From Sipunculus nudus (Eukaryota > Annelida > Sipuncula > Golfingiida > Sipunculidae), in contig CM049309.1 in NCBI GenBank assembly GCA_026874595.1, positions 25,919,033-25,983,032 on the forward strand: DNA of 64,000 bases, read 5' to 3'. Within the stretch, counting starts at the first letter, position 1. Every line of letters starts with the position of its first letter. The position numbers were made by a program, and so were the translations under genes. The notes under the pieces are model-generated. The model did no database searches and had not been told where the DNA came from. It was given only the letters and a program-made list of their open reading frames with translations. Below, one piece after another: positions 49,607-60,841 of the stretch.

Positions 49607-50122
49607 TATATTGAGAAATAAGCCTTATTGTCCATTGATAATAGTACAAATATAAGTATGGTCTTAAATAACACAACTACTGGTATATATATCAGAGTAT
49701 GACCTGTCAGATGCTAAAAGTTGACGTCTGGCACTAAAAAAAACAAACAAAAATGACCTAGTATATCAAACCAAAAACAAATAGAAATAATTACCCCTAA
49801 GCCCTTTGTAGTAGTTAATGTTATACAAATAGATCATACGTGATAAATTAAATTTTTAGTTTTAAATGACTGTTTTTCATTTTTACACAAAAAATATACG
49901 GGCCTGTAATTTTTCTGGTGGACCTATGAAACCAGTTTGCATGTTGGTAATCTTCATTAACTGTTATAAAACAAACGTCCTTGCTTGTGGTGAAGTTAAA
50001 ATAATACGCGGAGTATGAGGGCCAGCAAGTAGATGTCCTGCATTGTGGTTTAATTCTTGATAAGTGTAATTAATTAAAATGATACTCTGAATAGCATAGC
50101 TAAGTAATAATAGGATAATATA
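49607..50122. other. AT-rich intron sequence, no feature seen
   Basis: No recognised gene or repeat. Confidence 0.4.
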
Positions 50123-51766
50123 AACAAGGGACCCATGGGTCACATCGCTCAGCTGAATTTTAAAAAATATTTGTAACTGCATAAATATTTTTATTTCTTT
50201 TGGTTTTTCATGTATATTATCATTAGAAAAGCTATGAGAAAATGGCCCTGGTAAAATGAAACTCTGTAAATTATAGAATAATGGACATGAGCTAAACCAT
50301 TTAGTGATGCACCAAGGGAACAAATAGGCCTACAGTAAGTGTTATATAAAAGTAATATTTCATAAACAAATAATGTGTGAAGGTAATTAAGTTTTCAAAA
50401 GTTAAATATATAGCCATATGAGTTAAAAATTAATCCCACAAAGTTTGACCAATATTCCTAATTTTAATACTAAGTTAACAGTGTTATTCACACCTAGGCC
50501 CCGCAAACTTTAAGAGATATGAATGAAATGCTACAAAGTCTTCTTAAATCTTGTCAGTTAGCACTTACATTAGATCCTAACATTTTATCACATTTGAATA
50601 TTAGAATTTAATTCCTGAATTTTTTTTCTTTAAAAAATCAAAATTGTCCAAGTATCATCAAAAAGAATTTATTTAACATTAAAATGATAAGATTCATCTT
50701 GTTTATTAGTCCTGTGTATTGAAGGGGTGGTTTGGGGGAGGGGTCTCCGTTGTTACTGCTCATTGCTGAAAAAAATGTTAATTTTAGGATTCATCTAGTT
50801 CACAGTACAGGTCTGTCAACAGAATGGGGGGGGGGGGGGGGGGAGAGAGAGAAAAAGGCTCCCTGTGGTAGGGTATTAAATGCAGACAGCCTGATCAAGC
50901 TCAACTCAGTGGAGAGAGGGCTTGCCCTAGTGATGGAATTGCATAACATTTTGCCAACAGCCTGGGGAGCATAGAGAGCTGCACTGAATGACCTACAGTG
51001 ACCAAAGTGGACTGCTTGACAATGTAAGGGAATACAACAAGAGCCTCCAAAATAAATTCAATAACTAGCTTAATTTTGCAGCTTTTATTTTCAAATTTAA
51101 GATTTTAACAGATTAAAATCCTTATGTGCACATGCTGTGAAAATTAAATCCATAGTACTTACAGGAAAAAAATGTACTGTGGCCAAAGTTTGGCAAAATT
51201 TAAGGTACCAATTTTATATTTTTTTGCTAATATTTTCAAAAATTTTAAAGATTTTGATCTTATTTTGAGTGTACAATTACATTTTGATTAATTAAAGTTA
51301 TATTACTGAAAAAAGTCCCTAGTTATAACATTTTTTTTGTGTTAAGTGACCAAATATTTTTCCTGATTTTTTGCAGAGTGCAATATGTTGGGGCCCATAA
51401 CTTTTTAAAATTATATAATACAGACCTAATATCTGGCATAAACATAGGACTTGTATAGAGGAATATTTATGTTAAATATGAGGAAAAAGAGATGAGTGGT
51501 TTTGATATTAGGCAGTCCTGAAGTGTGAAAATAGGTTTTTAATAAAAATTGAGGGTTTTTACTTAATTTTTCAAAGGAAGGAAGTCACAAAGACCCAGTT
51601 TTTGGCTTGGTAGGAGATCTTGGGGACATCTAACATTATGCCAAAATTTGGATTCCTAGGTCTTATGGTTTCAAAACGTGCCACATCTACAGTCAGACAG
51701 ACAAACGGAAGACTGACAATGGACCACGCCTATAGCTCAGATGACTTATAGTCAGCTGAGCTAAAA
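50123..51766 (+). mobile_element. Family A element with both ends
   Basis: Starts AACAAGGGACCCATGGGTCA, ends CAGCTGAGCTAAAAA at 51766, 130 bp from an exon. The 3' end folds as a 29-nt hairpin (51734-51762): AGCTCAG and TGACT pair with AGTCA and CTGAGCT, with one A-G mismatch and loop TAT. An 18-G run lies at 50826-50843. Confidence 0.7.
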
Positions 51767-51896
51767 AGTAAAGTTACACAGATAATTGCATATTTCTTAT
51801 ATTTGTCTGAACCAATTAATAATTGATCATCGATCAGTTTGCTCCAACTGATGATTGATTATGATAATGGAACCAACTCCCATCACTAATGCCTAC

Positions 51897-52201
51897 TGGT
51901 ATTCTGGTGTCTGCTGAGAGAGGTAAGCTCAGGAGATGCCCATTTCTCTGTAATGTCCTGAACTGGAGTTTCAGCTGGAAGCGCTGGCCAAGGCTTGGTT
52001 CTGATGGCACAGCTACCAGTCCACCAGCAGCCTTGAAGTTTAAAACTTGCTGTGGTACTGGTTGGCAGCCCCAGGATGGTGTGGTGGACATCTTTTTTGA
52101 GTTGTACCTGATCTGTCTGCCATCTATGTGTTCTAGTATTGGAAGCTCATTCAGATATACGTTGCGAAGACAACCACGGAAGTTTTTCTTTGTGGCAAGA
52201 C
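51897..52201 (-). CDS. Nrx-IV: Neurexin-IV/CNTNAP-like exon: laminin-G 1 end and laminin-G 2 start
   Basis: Internal exon of 305 nt, phase 1 at its start and phase 0 at its end. The acceptor is ATTTCTTCAG and the donor is CCA/GTAGGC (weak but phase-consistent). The peptide opens with ATKKNFRGCLRNVYLNE, the cysteine-bearing final strand typical of a laminin-G domain (FxGC-x-NV), then a linker with a second cysteine (PSWGCQPVP), then the first strands of the next laminin-G domain (LQFRTLQRNGHLLSLPL). The reading frame stays open past the chosen donor through SDGSW, so a longer exon cannot be excluded, but the shorter end joins in frame with the exon at 30752. The exon sits in an island of about 0.5 kb between two dispersed-repeat copies (ending 51766 and starting 52261). 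Next intron: 21.1 kb. Confidence 0.88.
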
Positions 52202-52260
52202 CTGAAGAAATATAATGTTTGGATGTAGATAACTTTGACATAAACGCACAAGACTCATAT

Positions 52261-53950
52261 AACAAGGGACCCATTGGTTACAGGACTCAGCTGAATGTCC
52301 CTACAACATAAATTTAACAAATCCTAGCATACAGAAGAGAATACAGTTTTTAGCTTAGCTGACTGTTAGGTGCACCAAAGCGCCGAAAAATGGTTGCAGG
52401 TGGCTCCACCAGTTTTGCATATGATTAAGAGCTATGTGAGATCTATACACATGCAGAACTTAAGGATAGGTAAAACCAGTCCTGAGATATAAGCCTAGAT
52501 GTCTGCATTTTGAATGTGAATGTAGGTGGTGCCACCTGTCATAAAATCAAGTAAGCTATCCAGGATGTATACACATGCAAAACTTCAAGTGGATTAGTCC
52601 AACCACTGCAGAGGTATGGGTGATTTTAACCAAGGAAGATGAACAGATGGATGCTGTGCAAAATGGTTGCAGGTGGCACCACCATTTTTTGTGTATGTTA
52701 CAAAGCTATCCAAGAGCTACATTTAGATACTAAGGATGTATTAATGACAGAAATCTTAATTGGAAAGAACATGTGTTGAATAAATCTAAGAATGTAAACA
52801 AAAGATTATATTATCTATTTATCTAAGATAGCTAAATATTGACAACCATGTTTTATAATTCAGTAGTTTCCAGTGTCCTAACTTGTGCACTGGAGTGCTG
52901 GTTTACATATATTTGATAAGTAAAAAAAAGTTAAATATTACCGGGAAGAGAAGTTGTAGAATAACTATTACATCTCTTGCCACACACAAGGATATCTGTG
53001 AAACCAATGTTATGGGGTGACATAAAAGCGAACCGAACTGTCTCGCTAGTGAATGCTGTGCAAAATGGTTGCAGGTGGCGCTACCAGTTTTGCGTATGAT
53101 AAAGAGCTATGTAAGATCTATACACATGCAAAATTTCAGGCTTATAAAACCAGTCCTGAGATATTAGCATGGATGTCTGCATCTTGAATGTGAATTTAGG
53201 TGGTGCCACCTGTCATAAAATTGAGAAAGCTATCCAAGAAATATTCACATGCAAAATTTAAGGTGGATAGGTCCAACCACTGCAGTGATATGAGTGATTT
53301 AACCTGAGGCAGATGAACAGATGGATGCTGTGCAAAAATGGTTGCAGATGCCACCACTAGTTTTGCGTATGATAAAGAGCTATGTAAGATCTATACACAT
53401 GAAAAATTTCTGGCTGATATGTCAAACCAGTCCTGAGACATGAATGTCTGCAGCATAAACTTGGAATAATTGGCATTATATATACCTGTCATAAAAATGA
53501 GAAACCTACCCAAGATGTATACACGTGCCAAATTTCAGGTGGCTAAGTCTTACCACTGCAGAGATATGTGTAATTTTAACTAAGGCAGACAAACAGATGG
53601 ATGCTGTGTAAAATGTGGATGGCGCCACCAGTTTGGTGTATGATTTAAAGCTATCCAAGAGTTACACCCATGCAAAATTTCTGCCTGCTTTGTCAAACAA
53701 GTCCAATGATATGTGGGTTTATGTGTGAAAACAGAAGCACAGATGGGAGCTGTGCAGAGAGGAAAGGTCAGAGGTCAACCCAAAATGAAGGTGCAGCAGT
53801 TCATGTGTTACCCATTCATAATTATGAGTTAAAATATCTAAGATGTATGGAACTGCACAATGTCAGGCTGATATGTCAAATAACTGCTGAGAAACAAGAA
53901 GGCACATATAATGCACAAAAGTATTGAAGGTGCTGTCACAGGTCTTGTAT
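52261..53950. repeat. Family A 5' end and third palindrome array
   Basis: AACAAGGGACCCATTGGTTA starts 60 bp from an exon acceptor. From about 52385 to 53900 come diverged 278-bp-type units; most palindromes have decayed (GGTGGTGCCACC, GGTGGCGCTACC). Confidence 0.8.
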
Positions 53951-53961
53951 ACAAGAAAGTG

Positions 53962-54130
53962 GTGTGTGAGGACATCCCCTCCTCCAATATACACAATGTT
54001 ATTTAAGTGGGGCCCTGATATGTCTGGTGTATCTAGTCAAGATGGCTCACCTGGTGAGTGTGTGAGGACATCCCCTCCTCCAATATACACAATGTTATTT
54101 AAGTGGGGCCCTGATATGTCTGGTGTATCT
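53962..54130. repeat. 73-bp direct repeat copying the 3' part of an exon
   Basis: Positions 53962-54034 and 54058-54130 are identical over 73 bp, 96 bp apart. The right copy is coding (laminin-G 1 exon 54051-54214); the left copy lies just past that exon's donor, in the intron, and lacks the donor itself. No mobile-element ends flank it, which fits a small tandem duplication. Confidence 0.9.
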
Positions 54131-54214
54131 GGTAATGTTGTATTCAATGGCTCCTCAGAATCCAGAAAAACATAAAGAGCAGACTGGTCTCTCTCTATCA
54201 ACAGACGGTGCCAC
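54051..54214 (-). CDS. Nrx-IV: Neurexin-IV/CNTNAP-like exon: end of laminin-G domain 1
   Basis: Internal exon of a cell-adhesion membrane protein; family members act at septate or paranodal junctions with contactins. Read on the minus strand, a pyrimidine-rich acceptor (CTTTGCCTGCAG) precedes the exon and a strong donor (CCAG/GTGAGCC) follows it. The 164 nt start with the last base of a codon (phase 2) and end at phase 1, matching the next exon at 52201. The peptide begins WHRLLIERDQSALYVFLD, the conserved Trp-His strand of a laminin-G domain, and ends IVYIGGGDVLTHSPG, which resembles the glycine-rich turn before the last strand of CNTNAP laminin-G 1. The 3' 73 nt of the exon are repeated perfectly in the following intron at 53962-54034. 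The preceding exon is not certain; see 58335-58375. Family call is from domain order across exons, not from a database search. Confidence 0.82.
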
Positions 54215-54410
54215 CTGCAGGCAAAGAACACATTCTTTATCGAAGACTAAATTTTTTTATGTCATCAAATATGAAATTCACATCACCTCTTCATTGTGCA
54301 GATAAAAATATATACTATTTTGGGAACAGCTAAAATATAATAATTCTAAATTAAATTGTTCAGTTTACAGAATGAAATTCTTTTCCACAAACATCTGATA
54401 ATTTTGAATA

Positions 54411-56420
54411 CCGTATTCGACGTAATAAGCACCCCGGGCACTTTCAAAATTAAATTTTCCCCTAAATTTTTTTATACCCTAATAAGCCCCCCCCCCCCCC
54501 CACCCAACATCTGCCAACTTCCAAAGTGCATTACGATCCTCCAATTTAACACTGTGGCTTGTGTACACGTGTTTGACTTCACAGGACAATTCAGAAAAAA
54601 ACAATGATCATTTAACAATGCTTGTGTAATCCAAGTTATACCGATTTGCAGACGATTTTATTCTGTGTTGCATGAGAGAATTGTCTGAATGACTACAGTT
54701 CGAGAATTCCTTTGAAGGTGAAGAGGAAAAATAAGGATGGTAATAAATGAACGCTTTTATAAAAGTCAACACCTAATAAGGTAGCAGAATATATAAAATG
54801 TTCATATAAAGATATGTAAAACAGTATTTATTTGAATGATGAAAAAAAATAATACAGGACATTGGTACCCTGATTATGTCAGTCACCTTGCGCAAATACC
54901 TTTGAAAGCTGAGCCGATTAATGATATGGAATGGCACTGACAATAATTGTCTTTTTTGTCTTTCATTGTGCTTGATATTACATGCAAAAGTTTAAAAAAA
55001 AAAAACTGAAATACTGGCCCTCAGACTCCAGCATATTATATTTACTTCAGTGCGTATATGAACCAAATCCGGGGTTTTGTTTTAAAATTGTTAGGAAATA
55101 TGTCATATTTATATCCCGCGGAAACACGGTCCCTTTCTTGAACTTTGTTGACCCGTTATAATACATTCATTTCTCGACGTAGTCCAATAATACAAGCTTG
55201 ACAAACATTGTCACCTGAGGAAAGGCCGCTTCATATTTATAATTATAATGCGATACTGGTTGTCTTGTAATTGAAGTGCCATGAGCGAGTCTCCGTGTAT
55301 GTCAGTGTGCAAGCCAGCTGACAGCGTCTGCATTCACTGGACTCGTGAACATTTTTCACAGTAAATACAGCACCATATGAAAAAATCATCCTTGTTTTAA
55401 CATGCATATTACATGCTACTGGATGGCACTTGGTTAGGCAAGTTCCCAGCATCCCTTGCGCTGTATACACACAGATTAACCCAGGGCACTGGGATCTTGA
55501 GTACACGGGTAAGCCCTGCACGCTGTCAGCGGCATCGACAATTATATCACTGTGTACATGTTTCAAGTGAATTGCTAATATATTTTTCGGCAAAAAATAC
55601 ATTAAAACTTATATATTATTAGGATTGGGATTCCGTTTTGGTCTGTCAATTCCGCAATTCCGTCCGCGGTCGCGCAAATTCACTGGCTCTACTGTCAGAA
55701 GGGCTTTCATATATTGATTCAGTTAAAATCCCTGTGTCAATGCGGCAAGAGAAAACCTTTTCTTACCAATTATTTAACTATGTGCACATGGAAATCTGAT
55801 GTATAAACGATAAATTCAAACAAAAACAAAGCATTGTAATGTTCTTTATTGAGTGTATATTACCACCATATGGACATGATCACTGATATTCACGGCGTCA
55901 AGTTGCCGTAAATTATCCTTGGCAGCCCTGAGGACGCTGAGAAACTTGTACCAGTGTATAAGACGGCCGCCCTTCTTTGCCAATATTTTAGGATAAAGAT
56001 TATCGTCCTGTACACGAGCAAATATGGTAAGTAATATATATTTCATTGCATAATACATCCACATACATACCTGAATTCAGGTCACCTGATCAGCATGGCC
56101 ACCTGCAGGGTCTGCCTTCACAGACACCGTCATTCAGTGTTATCTATGATACACTTGACCACTGATTCTGTTATGTGTAACTGATATTATTGTTATATAA
56201 GATGATAAAGCTTAACGGAGATGGAATAAAAACTGGTGGTAACTTTTAAGCTTGGCAGGGAGAAATGAAAGCATTACGTTGTCCTGTGTTATAATGGCTA
56301 GGGAGAAAAGTGAGGTTAGGATGGCTCAACCTTTAGTTTCATAAAGTGATCTCCAAAAATCTGATTGGGGGGGGGGGGGGGGGCTTATTACAGGAGGGGC
56401 GCTTATTACGTCAAATACAG
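54411..56420. mobile_element. 2.0-kb terminal-inverted-repeat DNA element, TA target
   Basis: Left end CCGTATTCGACGTAATAAGC and right end (reverse complement) CTGTATTTGACGTAATAAGC match at 18 of 20 bases; TA flanks both ends. Next to each end is a homopolymer run (15 C at 54487, 17 G at 56367). Inside, two minus-strand open stretches (55243-55602 and 55846-56064) have higher GC than the surroundings, but I recognise no transposase motif in either. The right inner 300 bp matches 63354-63690 in inverted orientation, so this is a family with at least two copies here. Confidence 0.75.
55846..56064 (-). other. Unrecognised open stretch inside the TIR element
   Basis: 72 residues including GGRLIHWYKFLSVLRAAKDN and LDAVNISDHVHMV, between a TGTACAG acceptor-like and a GTAATA donor-like site. 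It could be a transposon exon or captured host DNA. A second stretch at 55243-55602 is Cys-rich (about 10 Cys in 119 residues) and equally unassigned. Confidence 0.25.
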
Positions 56421-56489
56421 TATTTCTTTCTCTTGAGAAAGTCATATCAATTTCTGGTTTACTCTTTAGTTTTATTTATTCCATAAACA

Positions 56490-58334
56490 CTATTGTCTAG
56501 TTTACACAGTTGACTGTCATTATTCTTCTGCTAGTGACACTCTGAACAGTGACACTCGTTTTTGTGTCTATTTATCCTCACACTATCCGCTGAAAAGTGA
56601 ATCTCCTTGTGTCTACTTATATCCTCACACACTAATCACTGAACAGTGACACTCATTCTGGTGTCTATTTGTATCCTCCCACTGCTCACTAGACAGTGAA
56701 TCTCCTTCTTATGTCTACTTATATCCTCACACTACTCACTGAACAGTGAATCTCCTTCTTGTGTATATTTATATCCTCACACTGCTCACAGAACAGTGAC
56801 CCACATTCTGGTGTCTGTTTATATCCTCACACTGCTCACTGAACAGTGAATCGCCTTCTGGTGTCTATTTAAATCCTCACTGAACAGTGACACTCATTCT
56901 TGTGTCTATTTATCCTCACACTATCCGCTGAAAAGTGAATCTCCTTGTGTCTACTTATATCCTCACACACTAATCACTGAACAGTGACACTCATTCTGGT
57001 GTCTATTTTTATCCTCCCACTGCTCACTGGACAGTGAATCTCCTTCTTACGTCTCCTTCTGGTATCTACTTATATCCTTACAATACTTACTGAACAGTAA
57101 ATCTTGAAGTATAGTAGTTATCCTGAAGGCACTGCTTCTGCTTATATCCTCACACTACTTACTGAACAGTGACTCTCCTTCTGTTGTCTTCTTATATCCT
57201 CACACTACTTACTGAACAGTGAATCTCCTTCTAGTGTCTACTTATATCCTCACACTAGTAACTGAACAGTGAATCACCTTCTGTTGTCTTCTTATATCCT
57301 CACACTACTTACTGAACAGTGAATCTCCTTCTAGTGTCTACTTATATCCTCACACTAGTAACTGAACAGTGAATCACCTTCTGTTGTCTTCTTATATCCT
57401 CACACTACTTACTGAACAGTGAATCTCCTTCTAGTGTCTACTTATATCCTCACACTAGTAACTGAACAGTAATTCTCCTTCTGTTGTCTTCTTATATCCT
57501 CACACTACTTACTGAACAGTGAATCTCCTTCTAGTGTCTACTTATATCCTCACACTAGTAACTGAATAGTCAATCTCCTTCTGTTGTCTATTTATATCCT
57601 CACACTACTGACCAAACAGTGACTCTCCTTCTGGTGTCAACTTATATCCTAACAGTGCTCACTTTACAGTGAATCTCCTTCTAGTGTCTACTTATATCCT
57701 CACACTAGTAACTGAATAGTCAATCTCCTTCTGTTGTCTATTTATATCCTCACACTACTGACCAAACAGTGACTCTCCTTCTGGTGTCAACTTATATCCT
57801 AACAGTGCTCACTTTACAGTGAATCTCCTTCTAGTGTCTACTTATATCCTCACACTACTCACCGAACAGTGACACTCATTCTGGTGTCTATTTATATCCT
57901 CACACTGCTCACTGAACATTTAATCTCCTTCTGGTGTCTACTTATATCCTCACAATACTAACTGAACAGTAAATCTTGAAGTATAGTAGTTATCCTGAAG
58001 GCACTGCTTCTACTTATATCCTAACAGTGCTCACTTTACAGTGAATCTCCTTCTAGTGTCTACTTATATCCTCACACTACTCACTGAACAGTGACACTCC
58101 TTTTAGTGTCTATTTATATCCTCACACTGCTCACTGAACAGTTAATCTCCTTCTGGTGTCTACTTTTATCCTCACACTACTTACTGAACAGTGAATATCC
58201 TTCTAGTGTCTACTTATATCCTCACACTACTTACTGAACAGTGAATCTCCTTCTAGTTTCTACTTGTATCCTCACACTATTCACTGAACAGTGACTCTCC
58301 TTCTGGTGTCCACTTATAATCTCACACTACTCAC
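56490..58334. repeat. 50-bp minisatellite, about 37 units
   Basis: Unit: CTTATATCCTCACACTACTC, ACTGAACAGTGAATCTCC, TTCTAGTGTCTA. TCACTGAACAGTGA in the unit is a perfect inverted repeat. A 100-bp two-unit period is clear at 57170-57560. Two units (57106-57150 and 57965-58010) carry longer exon-like inserts. Confidence 0.93.
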
Positions 58335-58375
58335 TGAACAGTGACTTTCGTAATATGGTAGTTATCCAGAAGGCA
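58335..58375 (-). CDS. Possible 41-nt exon of the CNTNAP-like gene
   Basis: On the minus strand an AATTATATACAG acceptor-like site is followed by 41 nt and a strong donor-like GTGAGT. Read from phase 0, the stretch is open (CLLDNYHITKVTVQ) and ends at phase 2, as needed to join the Trp-His exon at 54214; the junction would read VTVQWHRLLIER, like the VTDNRWHHLSI strand of laminin-G 2. It lies directly at the edge of the 50-bp minisatellite, whose units repeat its donor edge, and two longer copies of this exon-like segment sit inside the array near 57106-57150 and 57965-58010. No polypyrimidine tract is obvious and no further upstream exon was recognised, so this remains tentative. Confidence 0.35.
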
Positions 58376-58389
58376 CTGTATATAATTCT

Positions 58390-59890
58390 GTTATTTATAC
58401 AAATGAGGTCATGGTGACCTAATTACTCATGTGGTAAACCTTAGTAAGGGCAATATGTGCAAAATTAGCATGATTCAGCACCAGTAACTGAAATACATAA
58501 ACTCTTTGTGACCTTTATCCCATATTCATTCAATGAATAATCATAAGCATTAGACCAAAGAGCAACCAAACAGGGTAAAAAGACAGTATAAAAAGTTCTA
58601 GACTATAGGTTGCAGGAGCCATTTCTCTGAATACCGAGTAAATAATAATGTCTTACCTGGCACATAATTTGTAGGAGACAAATAATCAAAAATATTGCCA
58701 GACAGTTCATAAGGACTGCAATATAAAACAATGGAGGACATTGATACCAGTTGATGACGTCAGTCAATACAACGTCATGGTCATCGACCTTTGTGATGTC
58801 ATTATTATGTTGTAAGCAGCTCTCACTACCATGGGCATAGAATACCTTCTTTGTAGGAGCGTTTTGGGGTTTCATTATTATTATAAGGTTAAAAGGGCAG
58901 AGCATTTGGGCTTTGGTGGATAGGTCAATTATGATAATTGTCATGGTTAAACATTTATAGTAAAGGTTAGAATAGTAACAAGGGACCAAAAAGTCATGAA
59001 TTTTGTAAAATTTCAAATGCAAAATATACTTATTCACACTGTTACTTTTTTTTATATATTAGCATTTGAAATAATCCTGCATGCCATTTGGTGATAATCA
59101 AGTACTAAATATATGATTGCCAAACTAATACTCTGACATTACTGCCATAGAAAAACCAGTCTATATTTTTCAGATACTGTGTTGCATCTAATATTATAAA
59201 AGGAAGATGGACTAAGGATCTTGGTAGTGGCTCGCCGTTTTGCCATGGGCGAATGGAATCCAAATGTGGCAAACTGATTTCATCAGGAATAGTAACTCTG
59301 GCAAATCCAAGCTGCACCAATTTGTATCCCAATTAATAACATCCTCTCTGCACAATCAACTCTATTGACAATATTAACAATATTTTTGCATCCTTGCAAG
59401 CTTGAGTCCAAATAATCTTTTTATTAATTTAAAATTCATCATCTTATAGCCCATTTGGCTTTTGTTATCGTCAAATGCAAGAGAGCGTATATTTCTCTGA
59501 TCACGCTGATGAGCATGGGTATTATTCCCAACGATTCATGCAAACATTCATTGCCCTCTTGAAGATTTGACGATGGGGTTCAAAGGTTTTCCGAATGGCA
59601 GTGAATGTGCGTTTTGTGTTACAGGTGCAATTATCAGGGAAATATAGCCTAACTGATTGGTCTGAGGCGCTGCAGTGCATGCTGGGTAAAGGCATTGATA
59701 ACTAGAATTTCTTGGCAGGACAGTTGCAATAGTATCCCCGGGAAATTGCCCCCCCCCCCCCCCCCCCCCGTAAGAGTAGGCCCTCATCTTCAGCAACATT
59801 TACCGACAATTGTGAAACGACCATACCATGCAAGATTTAAGGCCGAGACAAATCCACTACTGAGAAAAGGTGCATCAATGTATTCTATAA
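58390..59890 (-). other. Sequence with unassigned open frames
   Basis: 58648-58870 (minus) is open, has a hydrophobic segment LFYIAVLMNCLAIFLIICLL and a good donor TGCCAG/GTAAGA at 58657, so it could be an exon of an unknown membrane protein. 59105-59332 (minus) reads GFARVTIPDEISLPHLDSI; no family recognised. A 21-C run lies at 59749-59769. Confidence 0.2.
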
Positions 59891-60841
59891 CTAGGGACAC
59901 AGGGGTCTCAACGCTCAGCTGAATTTCTCTAAAAGAACATTTTTTAAGGAATATTTCAGAATGACGGTCCTGTGACTTAAACCAATGACCTTGACTTCTG
60001 ACCAGGTAACTCCAAATCTACAGATTTCTTCCACTTTGGGCAAGTAGACCGGCCATGTGTGAAAGATGGATGTTTTGGGATGAAAAGTTTGATTTACAGT
60101 GTATCCACCATCTTTTTAAAGATGTGGCACCTGTGACCTTCACCTTTGACTTCTGGACCCTGAATATCAAAATGTTTCTTACTTAAGTGGTAGGTCATTA
60201 ATGAATCAAGTTTGAAGCCAATCTGTCTATCCAAAGCAGAATTATCATCCATAAATTAATTTGTGAATGGATGGGCCTTGTGACCTTAACCTTTGACGCT
60301 ATGACCCCAAAATCAAAAAGAATCTCTCCCTTTTGGCAGATGAGAAATATCTTGAAGATGGAAAGTTTGTGATGAAAAGTTTGGCTTGAAATGCATATAC
60401 ACATTCCTTTCAAAGAAATGAGTCCTGTAACCTTGACCTTTCACCTTCGGATCCCAAAATGGACAGGGTTCTTACTTTTGTGTTGAGCCATATATAAGTT
60501 AAGTTTGAAACCAATATGTCAAACTAAACTAGAGTTATCATCTGAACACTAATTTGTGAACAGATGGCCCCTGTGACCTTGACCTTTGACCTCATGACCC
60601 AAGAATCATACAGATTCTTTCTTTAGTGGTGAGCCATATGTAAGTCATCCATGTGTCAATCCAACCTGGAGTTATCATCTGGAAACAAATTGTGTGGATG
60701 GACAGACAGCTAGACAGACAGACAGACAGGGTGATTACTTTAGGGCATCCACTTGTGATCAATAAACATGCCAGGTTTTAGGACACTAGATGGAATCACA
60801 GCTGAGGAATTGAGAGGTGATTTTTGTCATTTTATAGTAAA
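59890..60841. repeat. GACC-rich repeat block
   Basis: Starts with a decayed family A end (CAACGCTCAGCTGAA), then GTGACCTTGACCTTTGACCT words as at 1107-2870, ending GGTGATTACTTTAGGGCATC. Confidence 0.6.

Noticed and set aside
51889-52215. 108-residue plus-strand ORF opposite the laminin-G exon
   Set aside because: The minus strand has laminin-G motifs and phase-matched splice sites; the plus frame is its shadow. A GAGAG/GTAAGC donor-like word on the plus strand is coincidental.
55243-55602. 119-residue frame as a host gene
   Set aside because: It lies wholly inside the TIR element and matches no family I recognise; kept only as a note under the element.
56490-58334. CRISPR array
   Set aside because: Units are contiguous or vary as a whole; there are no unique spacers of constant length, and the context is animal intron.
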